From the NCBI GenBank assembly GCA_021846225.1, contig JAJZCG010000005.1, positions 1 to 51,760 on the forward strand: a stretch of 51,760 bases of DNA, given 5' to 3'. The translations under genes were made by a program, and so were the position numbers. The first letter of the stretch is position 1; each line of letters starts with the position of its first letter. Under the pieces are notes generated by a model. The model did no database searches and had not been told where the DNA came from. It saw only the letters and a program-made list of their open reading frames with translations. The stretch comes from Pseudomonadota bacterium. GTDB lineage: Bacteria; Pseudomonadota; Alphaproteobacteria; Acetobacterales; Acetobacteraceae. Below are positions 17,004 through 26,431 of this stretch, one piece after another.

Positions 17004-18434
17004 TTACCCTGCGGCGTAACCGACAACGCCTTTAATTTCGAGGAACTCCTCAAGCCCCCACTGGCCCCATTCGCGGCCGTTGCCGGATTGTTTGTAGCCG
17101 CCGAAGGGAGCGTTCAGATCGCCTTTCGGGTAATTGATGTAGACATTGCCGCTGCGCATCTTGCGCGAGATTTCCTGCGCCCGTTCGCGGCTGCCTGATT
17201 GCACATAGGCGGCCAGGCCATACACGGTGTCATTTGCCAGCGCGATCACCTGCGCCGGGGTCTCATAGGTGAGGATGGAGAGCACGGGGCCAAAAATCTC
17301 CTCCCGCGCGATGCGCATATCCGGCGTCACATCGGCAAACACGGTCGGGCGGACGTAATAGCCCCGGTTCAGCCCGTCCGGGCGGCCGGTGCCCCCGGTC
17401 ACGAGCGTGGCGCCTTCATCGATCCCGGCCTGGATCATCGCCTGGATCTTGTCATATTGCAGCTGGCTGATCACCGGGCCCATATAAACCTCCGGGTCCG
17501 CCGGCGCGCCGACCTTTATCGACTCCGCCGCACGCCGGGCGGCGTCCACCGCCACGTCGCGGAACTGCGCGGGGACGAACATGCGCGTCGGCGCGTTGCA
17601 GGACTGGCCGGTGTTCTGGAAGCAATCCACCACGCCGGTGGTCACCGCGGCTTCGATATCCACATCGTCGAGCAGGATATTGGCCGATTTCCCGCCCAGC
17701 TCCTGGTGCATGCGCTTGATCGTATCAGCCCCTGCCTTGGCGATGAGAATGCCCGCGCGCGTGGAGCCGGTGAAGGAGATCATGTCGATATCAGGGTGTT
17801 CGGACATCGCGGTGCCCACGCCCGGCCCATCGCCGTTGACCAGGTTGAACACGCCGGGCGGAACCCCCGCCGCGTGCATCACCTCGGCGAAAATGATGGC
17901 ATCCAGCGGCGCGATCTCGGATGGTTTGAGCACCATGGTGCAACCGGCGGCAATCGCTGGGCAAACCTTGCAGGTGATCTGGTTGATCGGCCAGTTCCAC
18001 GGCGTGATCATGCCAACCACGCCGATCGGCTCCTTGGCGATCAGCGTCGTGCCCTGCATGTGCTCGAACTCGAAAGTCTCCAGCACCGAGATCATCTGGG
18101 TCAGATGCCCAACGCCGATGGCCGCCTGCGATTTATGCGCCAGCGTCACCGGCGCGCCGAGCTCCAGGGTGATCGCGTTGGCGATATCCTCATAGCGGGC
18201 CTGGAAGGCCGCGAGAATCCGCTTGAGCAGATCGAGCCGCTCCGCGCGCGTCGTCTGGCTGAATGTCTCGAACGCCTTGCGCGCGGCGGCCACGGCGAGG
18301 TCCACATCGGCCTTGGAGCCCAGCGAGATCTGCGTGAACGCCTCCTCGGTCGCGGGGTTGATCACATCCAGCGTGCGCGGCGTCACCGGGTCCACCCATT
18401 CACCATTGATATAAAACTGCCGCTCATGTGCCAT
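17004..18434 (-). CDS. NAD(P)-dependent aldehyde dehydrogenase
   Basis: A 476-residue aldehyde dehydrogenase. Motifs are PWNWP at 145-149, KPSE at 170-173, SFTGST at 220-225, general-base Glu245 in ELGGKS and catalytic Cys279 in GQSCNAPTRM. The C-terminal NAPFGGYKQSGNGRE motif is intact. A good AAGGAAT ribosome site precedes the ATG at 18434. By context it oxidises gamma-glutamyl-aminobutyraldehyde (PuuC role) or glutarate/succinate semialdehyde (DavD/GabD role), and its neighbours fit either. It belongs to the leftward catabolic run with 50 bp or less between most genes. Confidence 0.88.
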   Translation of the reverse strand: MAHERQFYINGEWVDPVTPRTLDVINPATEEAFTQISLGSKADVDLAVAAARKAFETFSQTTRAERLDLLKRILAAFQARYEDIANAITLELGAPVTLAHKSQAAIGVGHLTQMISVLETFEFEHMQGTTLIAKEPIGVVGMITPWNWPINQITCKVCPAIAAGCTMVLKPSEIAPLDAIIFAEVMHAAGVPPGVFNLVNGDGPGVGTAMSEHPDIDMISFTGSTRAGILIAKAGADTIKRMHQELGGKSANILLDDVDIEAAVTTGVVDCFQNTGQSCNAPTRMFVPAQFRDVAVDAARRAAESIKVGAPADPEVYMGPVISQLQYDKIQAMIQAGIDEGATLVTGGTGRPDGLNRGYYVRPTVFADVTPDMRIAREEIFGPVLSILTYETPAQVIALANDTVYGLAAYVQSGSRERAQEISRKMRSGNVYINYPKGDLNAPFGGYKQSGNGREWGQWGLEEFLEIKGVVGYAAG

Positions 18435-18472
18435 CGTTGTTATTCCTTATAAAAAATCTGAAAACGCCGGTT

Positions 18473-19219
18473 TCATGCATCCCGCCGGGCGCGCACGGCC
18501 CGGCCAAAATGCTCAAACAGCGCGCGGTTGGGCGCGCTCAGCTCGGGGCGGTATTCCGGGTGCCATTGTACGCCGATGGCGAAGGGATGCCCATCAGCGG
18601 CGAGGATTTCGGCAATGCCGTCCTCGGCATAGCCATGCACGGTGAGGCCGTCGCCGATTTTCGCCAATGCCTGATAATGCAGCGAATTCACCGCGAAGGA
18701 CGGCGCGCCGAACACATCGGCCAAGGGCGAGGAATCGATAAGGCTCACCTGGTGCAGCGGCGCGTAGCGGTCCTCGTAGCTGGCGTCTTCGGGGGCGTGG
18801 TGTTCAACCGCTGGCGCCTGCGCCGGAATTTTGGTCTGCAGCGTGCCGCCCTGCGCCACGTTCAGCTCCTGCAACCCCCGGCAGATGAAAAGTGCGGGCA
18901 CCCGCGCGCGCAAAATCGCGGGGATGAGCATGAGCGAGAGTGCATCGCGCGCATCGTCGAACGGCCCATCCCCCGCCGCGCCGCCGTAGCGCCAGGGCCG
19001 GATGTTCGAGGGGCTGCCGGTGAAGAGAAACCCATCGCACAACGCCAGCAGATCATCCACCCCGCCGCGCCCCTGTTCGCTCAGCAGCGCGACGGGCAGG
19101 CAATCGGCAAATTGCGACACCGCCTGCACGTATTTATCCCCGATGATCTGATACGCCATCCCGCCCAGGCCGCGCATGTCGGTGATGATGCCCACCACGG
19201 GCCTGCGTGTTGTTTTCAT
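18473..19219 (-). CDS. puuD: Gamma-glutamyl-GABA hydrolase type amidase (class I GATase)
   Basis: A 248-residue peptidase C26 family protein like PuuD, which splits gamma-glutamyl-4-aminobutyrate (or the 5-aminovalerate analogue) to glutamate and the free amino acid. The nucleophile is Cys113 in FICRGLQELN, and His/Glu are in GVQWHPEY. A GAGG ribosome site lies before ATG 19219. Its presence beside an aldehyde dehydrogenase and an aminotransferase points to the gamma-glutamylated polyamine route, although the ligase PuuA is not in the window and a PuuB-like oxidase lies 17 kb away at 36473. Confidence 0.87.
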   Translation of the reverse strand: MKTTRRPVVGIITDMRGLGGMAYQIIGDKYVQAVSQFADCLPVALLSEQGRGGVDDLLALCDGFLFTGSPSNIRPWRYGGAAGDGPFDDARDALSLMLIPAILRARVPALFICRGLQELNVAQGGTLQTKIPAQAPAVEHHAPEDASYEDRYAPLHQVSLIDSSPLADVFGAPSFAVNSLHYQALAKIGDGLTVHGYAEDGIAEILAADGHPFAIGVQWHPEYRPELSAPNRALFEHFGRAVRARRDA

Positions 19220-19277
19220 TTATCAGCCTCGGAGCCTTGGTTTTTTATATCGTTCAGCACATGAAACACCGGGCCGC

Positions 19278-20492
19278 TCACACAACGCCGGCCAGCCGCA
19301 GCGCGTCCAGCTCCTCGCCGGAAAGGCCGAGCATGCCACCCAGCACATCCTGCGTATCCGCGCCCAGCAGCGGGGATGCGCGCTCATCCTCCACCTGGGT
19401 GCGCGAGAAGCGCATCGGGCTGGCGACGCTGCGCATGGAACCGGCGCTGGGGTGCGGCACGGTTTTGAAGATGCCGCGCGCGCGCGCCTGCTCATGCGCC
19501 TCCAGATCGGCGAAATTATTGATCGGGCCGCAAGGCACGCCGACCGTCTCCAGCTCGGCAATCCAGCTCTGGGTTGGGCGTTGGCGCATCAGCGCTTCCA
19601 GCAGCGGGATCAGCACCGCCCGGTTGGTCACCCGCGCCGGGTTGGTGGCAAAGCGTGCATCGAGCGCCAGCTCCGGGGCGCCCGCGAGCTTGGTGAACCG
19701 CCTGAATTGCTCGTCATTGCCGATGGCCAGGATCGCATGGCCATCCTGCGTCGGGAAAACCTGATAAGGCACGATGCTCGGATGCGCGTTGCCCAGCCGC
19801 GGCGGCTGCTCACCGGAGACGAGATAACTCATGATCTGGTTGGCCAGCGTGGCGATCTGTACGTCAAACAGCGCGATATCGACATGCTGGCCCAGCCCGC
19901 TGCGCTCCCGCTCGGCCAGCGCCGCCAGCACGGAGGTGGCGGCATACATGCCGGTGAACACATCGGTCACCGCCACGCCCACCTTCATCGGCGCCCCGTC
20001 CGGCTCGCCGGTCACGCTCATCAGCCCGCCCATGCCCTGCATCAAAAAATCATAACCGGGGCGGGCGCGGTAGGGGCCGGTCTGGCCGAAGCCGGTGATC
20101 GAGCAATAGATCAGCCTGGGGTTGACCTTCGCCAGATCCGCGGGGCCGAGACCCAGCCTGGCCAGGCCGTCAACCTTGAAGTTTTCCAACAATATGTCGC
20201 TCTGCGCGGCCAGCCGCTTCACCAGCTCCTGGCCCTCGGGCTTGGCGAAGTCGATGGTCACCGATTTCTTGCCCCGGTTGGCGCAGAGGAAATAGGCGCT
20301 CTCGCCCCGCGCCGGCCCGCCCGCCGCCGGCGGCAAAAACGGCGGTCCCCAGCTGCGCGTATCGTCGCCCGCCTCCGGCCGTTCGACCTTGATGACCTCC
20401 GCCCCCAGATCGGCCAGCAGCTGCCCCGCCCAGGGGCCGGCCAGAACACGGCTGAGGTCGAGGACGCGAACGCCATGCAGCGGTCCGGGCAT
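19278..20492 (-). CDS. CaiB/BaiF-family CoA transferase, likely glutarate-activating
   Basis: A 404-residue class III CoA transferase. It opens with GVRVLDLSRVLAGPWAGQ and shows NRGKKSV and the GLMSVTGEP segment, followed by VTDVFTGMY, where the Asp is the expected acyl-anhydride residue. AGGAG precedes ATG 20492. It is 13 bp downstream of glutaryl-CoA dehydrogenase, as in bacteria where a succinyl-CoA:glutarate CoA transferase feeds GcdH. The glutarate assignment is therefore from context; formyl-CoA or carnitine-type activity cannot be excluded from motifs alone. Confidence 0.85.
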   Translation of the reverse strand: MPGPLHGVRVLDLSRVLAGPWAGQLLADLGAEVIKVERPEAGDDTRSWGPPFLPPAAGGPARGESAYFLCANRGKKSVTIDFAKPEGQELVKRLAAQSDILLENFKVDGLARLGLGPADLAKVNPRLIYCSITGFGQTGPYRARPGYDFLMQGMGGLMSVTGEPDGAPMKVGVAVTDVFTGMYAATSVLAALAERERSGLGQHVDIALFDVQIATLANQIMSYLVSGEQPPRLGNAHPSIVPYQVFPTQDGHAILAIGNDEQFRRFTKLAGAPELALDARFATNPARVTNRAVLIPLLEALMRQRPTQSWIAELETVGVPCGPINNFADLEAHEQARARGIFKTVPHPSAGSMRSVASPMRFSRTQVEDERASPLLGADTQDVLGGMLGLSGEELDALRLAGVV

Positions 20493-20504
20493 GTTCGGGG
20501 GCTC

Positions 20505-21701
20505 CTAAAACGCCGCGATGCCCGTCATCGCGCGGCCCAGGATCAGCGCATGTACGTCATGCGCGCCCTCATAGGTGTTCACCGTCTCCAGGTTCACCAT
20601 GTGGCGGATCACATGGTATTCATCGGCGATGCCGTTGCCGCCGTGCATGTCGCGCGCAACGCGGGCAACATCGAGCGCCTTGCCGCAGTTGTTGCGCTTT
20701 AGCAACGAGATCATCTCCGGCGCGGCTTGTCCCGCATCGAGCAAGCGGCCCAGCTGCAGCACGCTGTGCAGGCCAAGGGTGATCTCGGTCTGCATATCGG
20801 CCAGTTTTTTCTGCACCAGCTGCGTCGCGGCGAGCGGGCGGCCGAACATCTTGCGCCCCAGCGTATAGTCACGCGCGGCATGCCAGCAGAACTCCGCCGC
20901 CCCCAGCGCGCCCCAGGCGATGCCGTAGCGCGCGTTGTTGAGGCAGGAGAACGGGCCGCGCAGCCCTTTCACCCCGGGCAGCAGCGCATCCTCGGGCACG
21001 AACACATCCTGCATCATGATCATGCCGGTGGTGGAGGCGCGCAGGCTCACCTTGCCCTCGATCTTGGGCGTGCTCAGCCCGGCGGCGCCGCGCTCGATGA
21101 GGAAGCCGCGAATATCGCCCGCATCGTCCTTGGCCCAGACCAGCAGCACATCGGCGAGCGGCGAATTGGTGATCCAGGTTTTCGAGCCGTTGAGCACATA
21201 ACCGCCATCCACCTTCACCGCCTTGGTGCGCATCGAGGCGGGGTCAGACCCGGCATCCGGCTCGGTCAGGCCAAAGCAGCCGACAAATTCACCCGTGCGC
21301 AGCTTGGGCAGATATTTATCCTTCTGCGCCTGCGAGCCGAACGCATAGATCGGGTACATCACCAGCGAGGACTGCACCGAGAAAGCGGAACGGTAGCCGC
21401 TGTCCACGCGCTCCACCTCGCGCGAGATCAGCCCATAGGCGACATAGCTCACATCGGCGCAGCCATGGGTGCTAAGCGTCGCGCCGAGGAAGCCCAGCTC
21501 GCCCAGCTCGTTCATGATCGTGCGGTCAAAATGCTCCTCGCGGAAGGCTTTCAGCACGCGCGGCTGCAATTTGTCCTGGCAATAATCATGCGCGGCATCG
21601 CGTATGGCGCGCTCCTCCTCGCTCAACAGCCCCTCGAGCCGCAACGGATCGGTCCAGTCGAACGGACCCATTTTCCCTTTGGTGGTTTGCGGCTGCGTCA
21701 T
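20505..21701 (-). CDS. gcdH: Glutaryl-CoA dehydrogenase
   Basis: A 398-residue acyl-CoA dehydrogenase of the GcdH type, oxidising and decarboxylating glutaryl-CoA to crotonyl-CoA with FAD. It has [12 protein letters not shown] and [11 protein letters not shown] (FAD/substrate loops), [15 protein letters not shown], and the C-terminal [17 protein letters not shown], whose Glu is the catalytic base and whose sequence is characteristic of GcdH. I chose ATG 21701 because AAGGAAT precedes it and the family N-terminus (PFDWTDPL) follows shortly. It leads the CoA-transferase gene and is divergent from a LysR regulator. Confidence 0.92.
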   Translation of the reverse strand: MTQPQTTKGKMGPFDWTDPLRLEGLLSEEERAIRDAAHDYCQDKLQPRVLKAFREEHFDRTIMNELGELGFLGATLSTHGCADVSYVAYGLISREVERVDSGYRSAFSVQSSLVMYPIYAFGSQAQKDKYLPKLRTGEFVGCFGLTEPDAGSDPASMRTKAVKVDGGYVLNGSKTWITNSPLADVLLVWAKDDAGDIRGFLIERGAAGLSTPKIEGKVSLRASTTGMIMMQDVFVPEDALLPGVKGLRGPFSCLNNARYGIAWGALGAAEFCWHAARDYTLGRKMFGRPLAATQLVQKKLADMQTEITLGLHSVLQLGRLLDAGQAAPEMISLLKRNNCGKALDVARVARDMHGGNGIADEYHVIRHMVNLETVNTYEGAHDVHALILGRAMTGIAAF

Positions 21702-21841
21702 GGTGGATTCCTTGCTGAAAAACGCCCGGCTTGCGGCGTGGCGGCGATACTCTTGCCGCAACTTCAAAACCGGCGCAAAGGAATTAAAATAGAACTTTAA
21801 TGTGATTTTGGCATTAAATTCCAGATGCCGGAGGTCAGGCC

Positions 21842-22828
21842 GTGGAACTGCATCAGCTGCGCTGCTTCGAGATGGTTGCCGAGGAGCTGCATTTCGCGCG
21901 CGCCGCTGACCGGCTAAGCCTGACCCAGTCAGCCGTCAGCCGCACGGTCATGGCGCTGGAGACGCTGCTCGGCGCCCGGCTCTTCAACCGCAGCAAGCGC
22001 TCCAGCGTCACCCTCACCACCACCGGCGCGCTGTTTCTGCCCGAGGCCAAGCTGATCCTGCGCCAGGCCGAGCGCGGCGAGATGGTGGGCAAGCGCGCCG
22101 GGCGCGGCGAGCTTGGCCGGATCGAGATCGGCTATGTCGCCTCGGCGGCGCTGGCGGGCACTGTGTCAGACTTCGTGCGCCGCTACCGCGCGGTGGCGCC
22201 GGGCGTGGATGTGCATCTGCGCGAGCTGGAAACCCCCCGCCAGATCGAGGACATCGCCACCGGCCGGCTGGACATCGGCTTCATCCGCGCGCGCAAGCAA
22301 TACCCGGTCGAGATCAAGGCGTTCCGCCTCAGCCGCGACCCTCTGTTGATCGCCCTGCCGGCCGGCCACCCGCTGGCGCGCCAGGAGGCGATCACCCCGG
22401 CGGATCTCGCGGGCATTCCCTTGCTGGTGCCCCATTTCGGCGAGGAGGCGGGGTTTCTCACCCGCATCCAGGAGCTGGGCCGCGCCGGGGGGTTCAGCCC
22501 GGTCATCATGGAGCCGGTGCGCGACTTCCTCACCGTCATCACCACGGTCGCCGCCGGGCTGGGCTTCGGGCTGGTGCCTGTCTCGGTGGGCAATCTGCGT
22601 ATCCCCGGCACGGTGCTGCGCCCGGTGCGCGGGTTGGATCTCAGCTCCGATCTGGTGCTCGCCTCCCGCCACGCCGAAGCCTCCCCCGCGGTCAGGCAGT
22701 TCATCGCGCTGCTGGGCCAGTCAGAGTCTGATCGTTTGAGGTTGACGCGCGCAAGCCCATCCGCCGCTCAGCACCGTGAAACCGCCCAGTCCGCTAGAGC
22801 CGCCCTGGGCGCGGAAATTCCCCAGTGA
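21842..22828 (+). CDS. LysR-family transcriptional regulator
   Basis: A 328-residue LysR regulator. The winged helix covers residues 1-60 ([20 protein letters not shown], then [15 protein letters not shown] as recognition helix) and a type-2 periplasmic-binding-like effector domain runs from about 90 to 295. It starts with GTG 21842 after GGAGG. It is divergent from gcdH with a 140-bp intergenic gap, the standard layout for LysR activators of the adjacent operon, so it probably senses glutarate or a glutaryl-CoA pathway intermediate (inference). The last 35 residues are low-complexity and beyond the usual family length. Confidence 0.87.
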   Translation: MELHQLRCFEMVAEELHFARAADRLSLTQSAVSRTVMALETLLGARLFNRSKRSSVTLTTTGALFLPEAKLILRQAERGEMVGKRAGRGELGRIEIGYVASAALAGTVSDFVRRYRAVAPGVDVHLRELETPRQIEDIATGRLDIGFIRARKQYPVEIKAFRLSRDPLLIALPAGHPLARQEAITPADLAGIPLLVPHFGEEAGFLTRIQELGRAGGFSPVIMEPVRDFLTVITTVAAGLGFGLVPVSVGNLRIPGTVLRPVRGLDLSSDLVLASRHAEASPAVRQFIALLGQSESDRLRLTRASPSAAQHRETAQSARAALGAEIPQ

Positions 22829-23301
22829 ATCAGGCCCGCGTCAGCTGGTATAACGGGCGCGTAATGTGTTAAAGCAGGTTTGTTCGCGGATGCCGTCCCG
22901 GGCAGACTGCCCCAATGGGCGCCTCCTAATGTTAACAGGTTGAGTTTTGCCCCGCCTGCCTCTCGTACCAACTGAGGGAAGGCTTGATCAGGCGGCTAAT
23001 AATAATTCTATTTGCTTTAATAAATGGTTTGTGTTTAATTCACGCCGTTCCGCCGCAGGTCCGCGGCGGCGCATGGGTCTGGTATCTTTCCAATGCGGCG
23101 GCCATTCAAAGCGCCCGCCCAGGATACCGGGAGGTTGGTTGACGTTAATTGAGGTTACCAGTGAGTACTCGTTGTTCATGCCGGGGTGGTGGCTGGGTCC
23201 AGGCCGCAAGATGCCGTCCAGCCGCATGAGTAAAGCCTAACGCCTTCATCCCGGCGCGCCGGGATACGAACAAAACAGCAATGAAACAGAGGGAACGTAA
23301 T
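22829..23301. other. Long intergenic region ahead of the polyol operon
   Basis: About 470 bp with no supportable gene. Base composition is clearly more AT-rich around 22985-23045. A TTGACG at 23139-23144 is a possible -35 box, but no good -10 is placed 16-18 bp later. The importer promoter and any ROK-regulator operators probably lie here, but I cannot identify a clear palindrome. Confidence 0.5.
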
Positions 23302-24609
23302 ATGCGTCTGCTTAAAAACGCGGCTTTCGCCGCATTTCTTCTTGCCACGCCCTGCGCGGCGTCGGCCACGACCATCACAATCGCCACGGTGAACAATTCT
23401 GACATGATCATCATGCAGAAACTGTCCCAGCAGTGGGAAAAGCAGACCGGCAATAAAATCAACTGGGTGGTGCTGGAAGAAAACGTTCTGCGCCAGCGCG
23501 TGACGACTGACATCGCAACCCACGGCGGCCAGTTTGACGTTATCACGATCGGTTCCTACGAGACGCCGATCTGGGCGAAACAGGGCTGGCTGGCCCCGCT
23601 CGACAATTTCCCCGCGTCTTATGATTACAACGACCTGCTGCCCCAGGTGCGCTCGGCTCTGAGCGTCGGCAACAAGCTCTACGCCGCGCCGTTCTATGCC
23701 GAAAGCTCCTTCACAATGTACCGCAAGGATCTTTTCGCCAAGGCCGGGCTCACCATGCCCGAGCAGCCGACCTACGCGCAGATTGAACAGTTTGCTGACA
23801 AGCTGACCGACAAATCCAAGCAACAGTACGGCATCTGCCTGCGCGGCAAGCCCGGCTGGGGCGAAAACATGGCCTATCTCTCCACCCTGGTTAACACCTA
23901 TGGCGGCAGCTGGTTCAATATGGACTGGAAGCCTCAGTTGACCACCGCGCCGTGGGAAAACGCGATTAATTTCTATGTCAATCTGATGAAGAAAGACGGT
24001 CCTCCGGGCGCCGATTCCAATGGTTTCAACGAAAACCAGGCGCTTTTCTCAACTGGCCATTGCGCGATGTGGATCGATTCCACCGCGGCTGCCGGCAAGC
24101 TTGAGGACCCCACGCAGTCTCAGGTCGCGGGTGATATCGGCTTCGTCAAGGCGCCGATCGCCGTCACAACCCACGGCGCTGGCTGGCTCTGGGCCTGGGC
24201 CCTGGCCGTGCCCTCCACGACGAAGCACGAGAAAACTGCTGAATCCTTCATCGCCTGGGCAACCTCGCAGCAGTATATCGACCTCGTCGGCAAGACCGAA
24301 GGCTGGGTCGTGGCACCTCCGGGCACCCGCACCTCGACCTATGCGAATGCGGATTATCTGAAGGCGGCGCCTTTCGCGAAAGCCACCATCGCGGCGATCA
24401 ACGCGGCTGACCCCAACCATCCCACGCTCAATCCGGTGCCCTACACCGGCGTGCAGTTCGTTGCCATCCCGCCGTTCCAGCAGATCGGCACGGTGGTCGG
24501 CCAGGATATGGCCGGCGCGCTGACCGGACGCAGCACCGTGAGCGCCGCCCTGCAGAGCGCGCAGGACAGCACGACCGCGGCGATGAAGCAGGCCGGCTAT
24601 CTGAAGTAA
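23302..24609 (+). CDS. Polyol ABC transporter, substrate-binding protein
   Basis: A 435-residue periplasmic solute-binding protein of the extracellular family 1 type, like SmoE/MtlE of sorbitol-mannitol importers. The signal peptide is residues 1-22 (ending AASA), and the mature protein begins TTITIATVNNSDM. GKPGWGENMAYLSTL and MWIDSTAAAG fit the ligand-cleft hinge region of sugar-alcohol binders. I chose ATG 23302 since GAGGGA sits 7 bp upstream; an in-frame ATG at 23281 would add seven charged residues before the signal. A strong hairpin follows the stop, so it is likely made in excess of the membrane subunits. Confidence 0.87.
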   Translation: MRLLKNAAFAAFLLATPCAASATTITIATVNNSDMIIMQKLSQQWEKQTGNKINWVVLEENVLRQRVTTDIATHGGQFDVITIGSYETPIWAKQGWLAPLDNFPASYDYNDLLPQVRSALSVGNKLYAAPFYAESSFTMYRKDLFAKAGLTMPEQPTYAQIEQFADKLTDKSKQQYGICLRGKPGWGENMAYLSTLVNTYGGSWFNMDWKPQLTTAPWENAINFYVNLMKKDGPPGADSNGFNENQALFSTGHCAMWIDSTAAAGKLEDPTQSQVAGDIGFVKAPIAVTTHGAGWLWAWALAVPSTTKHEKTAESFIAWATSQQYIDLVGKTEGWVVAPPGTRTSTYANADYLKAAPFAKATIAAINAADPNHPTLNPVPYTGVQFVAIPPFQQIGTVVGQDMAGALTGRSTVSAALQSAQDSTTAAMKQAGYLK

Positions 24610-24621
24610 GCTTCGGCAAAT

Positions 24622-24648
24622 CCGGGAAGAGGCCAAACCTCTTCCCGG
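24622..24648 (+). terminator. Intercistronic hairpin after the binding-protein gene
   Basis: CCGGGAAGAGG and CCTCTTCCCGG form a perfect 11-bp stem with a 5-nt loop 13 bp after the stop codon, without a T-run. Such a structure between a binding-protein gene and its permeases typically protects the upstream mRNA and lowers downstream output. Confidence 0.75.
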
Positions 24649-24694
24649 GACTCCCCACCTCATCCCCCGCTCTTTCGTAAAGGAGACGTGAGAC

Positions 24695-25591
24695 ATGTCA
24701 GGGCCCCAAACCCCCATGGCGCATCGCGGCACCAAACTCATGCGCACCTGGCCGCTTCTAACGCCGGTAGTTTTTTTGCTGCTGGTCTGGTCCATCGTGC
24801 CGTTGTTGATGACGCTATGGTTCTCCTTTCAGCGCTACAACCTGGTGGACCCCACCATCACCGGCTTTGCCGGCTTCGATAATTACAAATTCCTGCTTGA
24901 AGATCCGGCGATGCTGGCCGCCATCTTCAACGAGGTCGTGCTGGTCGGCTCGGTGCTCGCCATCACCATCGTCTTCGGCGTCGCCTTCGCGATTCTCTTT
25001 GATCAGGAGTTCTGGGGCCGCAGCATCGCGCGCCTGTTCGTCATCGCGCCGTTCTTCGTCATGCCCACGGTCAGCGCCCTGATCTGGAAAAACCTGCTGA
25101 TGAACCCGGTGAGCGGCGTTTTCGCCTGGATCACCACCAAGCTCGGCTTTGGCGCCATTGACTGGTTCACCAATTATCCGATGGCGGGCATCGTCATTAT
25201 CGTCGCCTGGCAGTGGATCCCCTTCGCCACCCTTATTCTGCTCACGGCCATGCAGTCGCTGGACCGCGAACAAATGGAAGCGGCGCGCATGGATGCCGCG
25301 CGCGGCCCGCAATTGCTGCGCTTTGTCATTATGCCGCATCTCGCCCGGCCGATCTCCATCCTGCTGATGATCGAGACGATCTTTCTGCTGGCGATTTTCG
25401 CGGAAATCTTCATCACCACCTCCGGCGGCCCGGGTGATGCCACGACAACCCTGACCTATCTGATCTACCTGCGCGCGCTGGTGAATTTCGATGTCGGCGG
25501 CGCCTCGGCGGGCGGTGTTCTGGCCATCATCCTGGCCAATATCATGGCCTTCTTCCTGGTGCGTACAATCGCACGCAACGTCAACATCTAG
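24695..25591 (+). CDS. Polyol ABC transporter permease, subunit 1
   Basis: A 298-residue inner-membrane permease of the MalF/SmoF class. Six helices are visible starting about residue 22 (PLLTPVVFLLLVWSIVPLL). The cytoplasmic EAA loop QMEAARMDAARGPQLLRFVIMP near 190-212 docks on the ATPase. An AAAGGAGACG ribosome site precedes it. The stop is 10 bp before subunit 2. Together with the other three components this is a complete carbohydrate importer, probably for mannitol, sorbitol or arabitol, judging by the downstream dehydrogenase. Confidence 0.88.
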   Translation: MSGPQTPMAHRGTKLMRTWPLLTPVVFLLLVWSIVPLLMTLWFSFQRYNLVDPTITGFAGFDNYKFLLEDPAMLAAIFNEVVLVGSVLAITIVFGVAFAILFDQEFWGRSIARLFVIAPFFVMPTVSALIWKNLLMNPVSGVFAWITTKLGFGAIDWFTNYPMAGIVIIVAWQWIPFATLILLTAMQSLDREQMEAARMDAARGPQLLRFVIMPHLARPISILLMIETIFLLAIFAEIFITTSGGPGDATTTLTYLIYLRALVNFDVGGASAGGVLAIILANIMAFFLVRTIARNVNI

Positions 25592-25600
25592 GGGCCGCCC

Positions 25601-26422
25601 ATGAAAGCTTCACTTGCTTTTCGCATCTGGATCTCGCTGCTCGGCTGGGGCGCGGCGCTTGCCATGTTCTTCCCCGTGGCGTGGATGGTGCTGACCTCGT
25701 TCAAAACCGAGATCGACGCCGTCGCCACCCCGCCGCTGCTGTTCTTCCATCCGACCCTGCAAAACTATTTTCAGGTCAACCAGCTGGGCGACTACGCCGG
25801 CGCGGTCTGGAACTCGGTCGTCATCTCCTTCGGCTCCACGGCCATCGCCATCGCGCTCGCCATGCCCGCGGCCTATGCCATGGCCTTCTTCCCCAATCGC
25901 TGGACCAAGGATCTGCTGCTCTGGATTCTCTCGACCAAGATGATGCCCGCGGTGGGCGTGCTGATGCCGATCTATCTGATCTGCAAATCCACCGGCCTGC
26001 TGGACACCAAAACCGGCCTCATCGCGATCATGACGCTCGCCAACCTGCCGATCATCATCTGGATGCTCTATACTTTCTTCAAGGAAATTCCAGGGGACAT
26101 CATCGAGGCCTCCCGCATGGACGGCGCCGGCGCCCTGGCGCAGATCCGCGTCGTGCTGCTGCCCCTCGCCGGTCCCGGCATTGCCTCAACCGGGCTGCTG
26201 GCCGTCATCCTCTCCTGGAACGAGGCCTTCTGGTCGCTCAACCTCACCGCGGTGCACGCCGCACCCCTCACCGCCTTCATCGTCGCCTTTTCCAGCCCGC
26301 AGGGGTTGTTCTGGGCCAAGCTTTCCGCCGCCTCCACCCTGGCTGTCGCCCCGATCCTGGTTTTCGGCTGGATGACCCAGCGCCAGCTCGTGCGTGGCCT
26401 GACCTTTGGCGCGGTGAAATAG
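25601..26422 (+). CDS. Polyol ABC transporter permease, subunit 2
   Basis: A 273-residue permease of the MalG/SmoG class with six predicted helices. The first spans about 9-30 (WISLLGWGAALAMFFPVAW), followed by a periplasmic part with LLFFHPTLQNY, and the EAA loop is IIEASRMDGAGALAQIRVVLLP near 168-189. The C-terminus RGLTFGAVK is characteristic of this permease group. It begins 10 bp after subunit 1 and ends 10 bp before the ATPase gene, so all are one transcript. Confidence 0.88.
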   Translation: MKASLAFRIWISLLGWGAALAMFFPVAWMVLTSFKTEIDAVATPPLLFFHPTLQNYFQVNQLGDYAGAVWNSVVISFGSTAIAIALAMPAAYAMAFFPNRWTKDLLLWILSTKMMPAVGVLMPIYLICKSTGLLDTKTGLIAIMTLANLPIIIWMLYTFFKEIPGDIIEASRMDGAGALAQIRVVLLPLAGPGIASTGLLAVILSWNEAFWSLNLTAVHAAPLTAFIVAFSSPQGLFWAKLSAASTLAVAPILVFGWMTQRQLVRGLTFGAVK

Positions 26423-26431
26423 GAGTTCTCA

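Noticed and set aside
22829-23301. Possible small gene or RNA in the gap before the polyol operon
   Set aside because: Short frames here lack ribosome sites and motifs, and no stable stem typical of a known RNA was seen.
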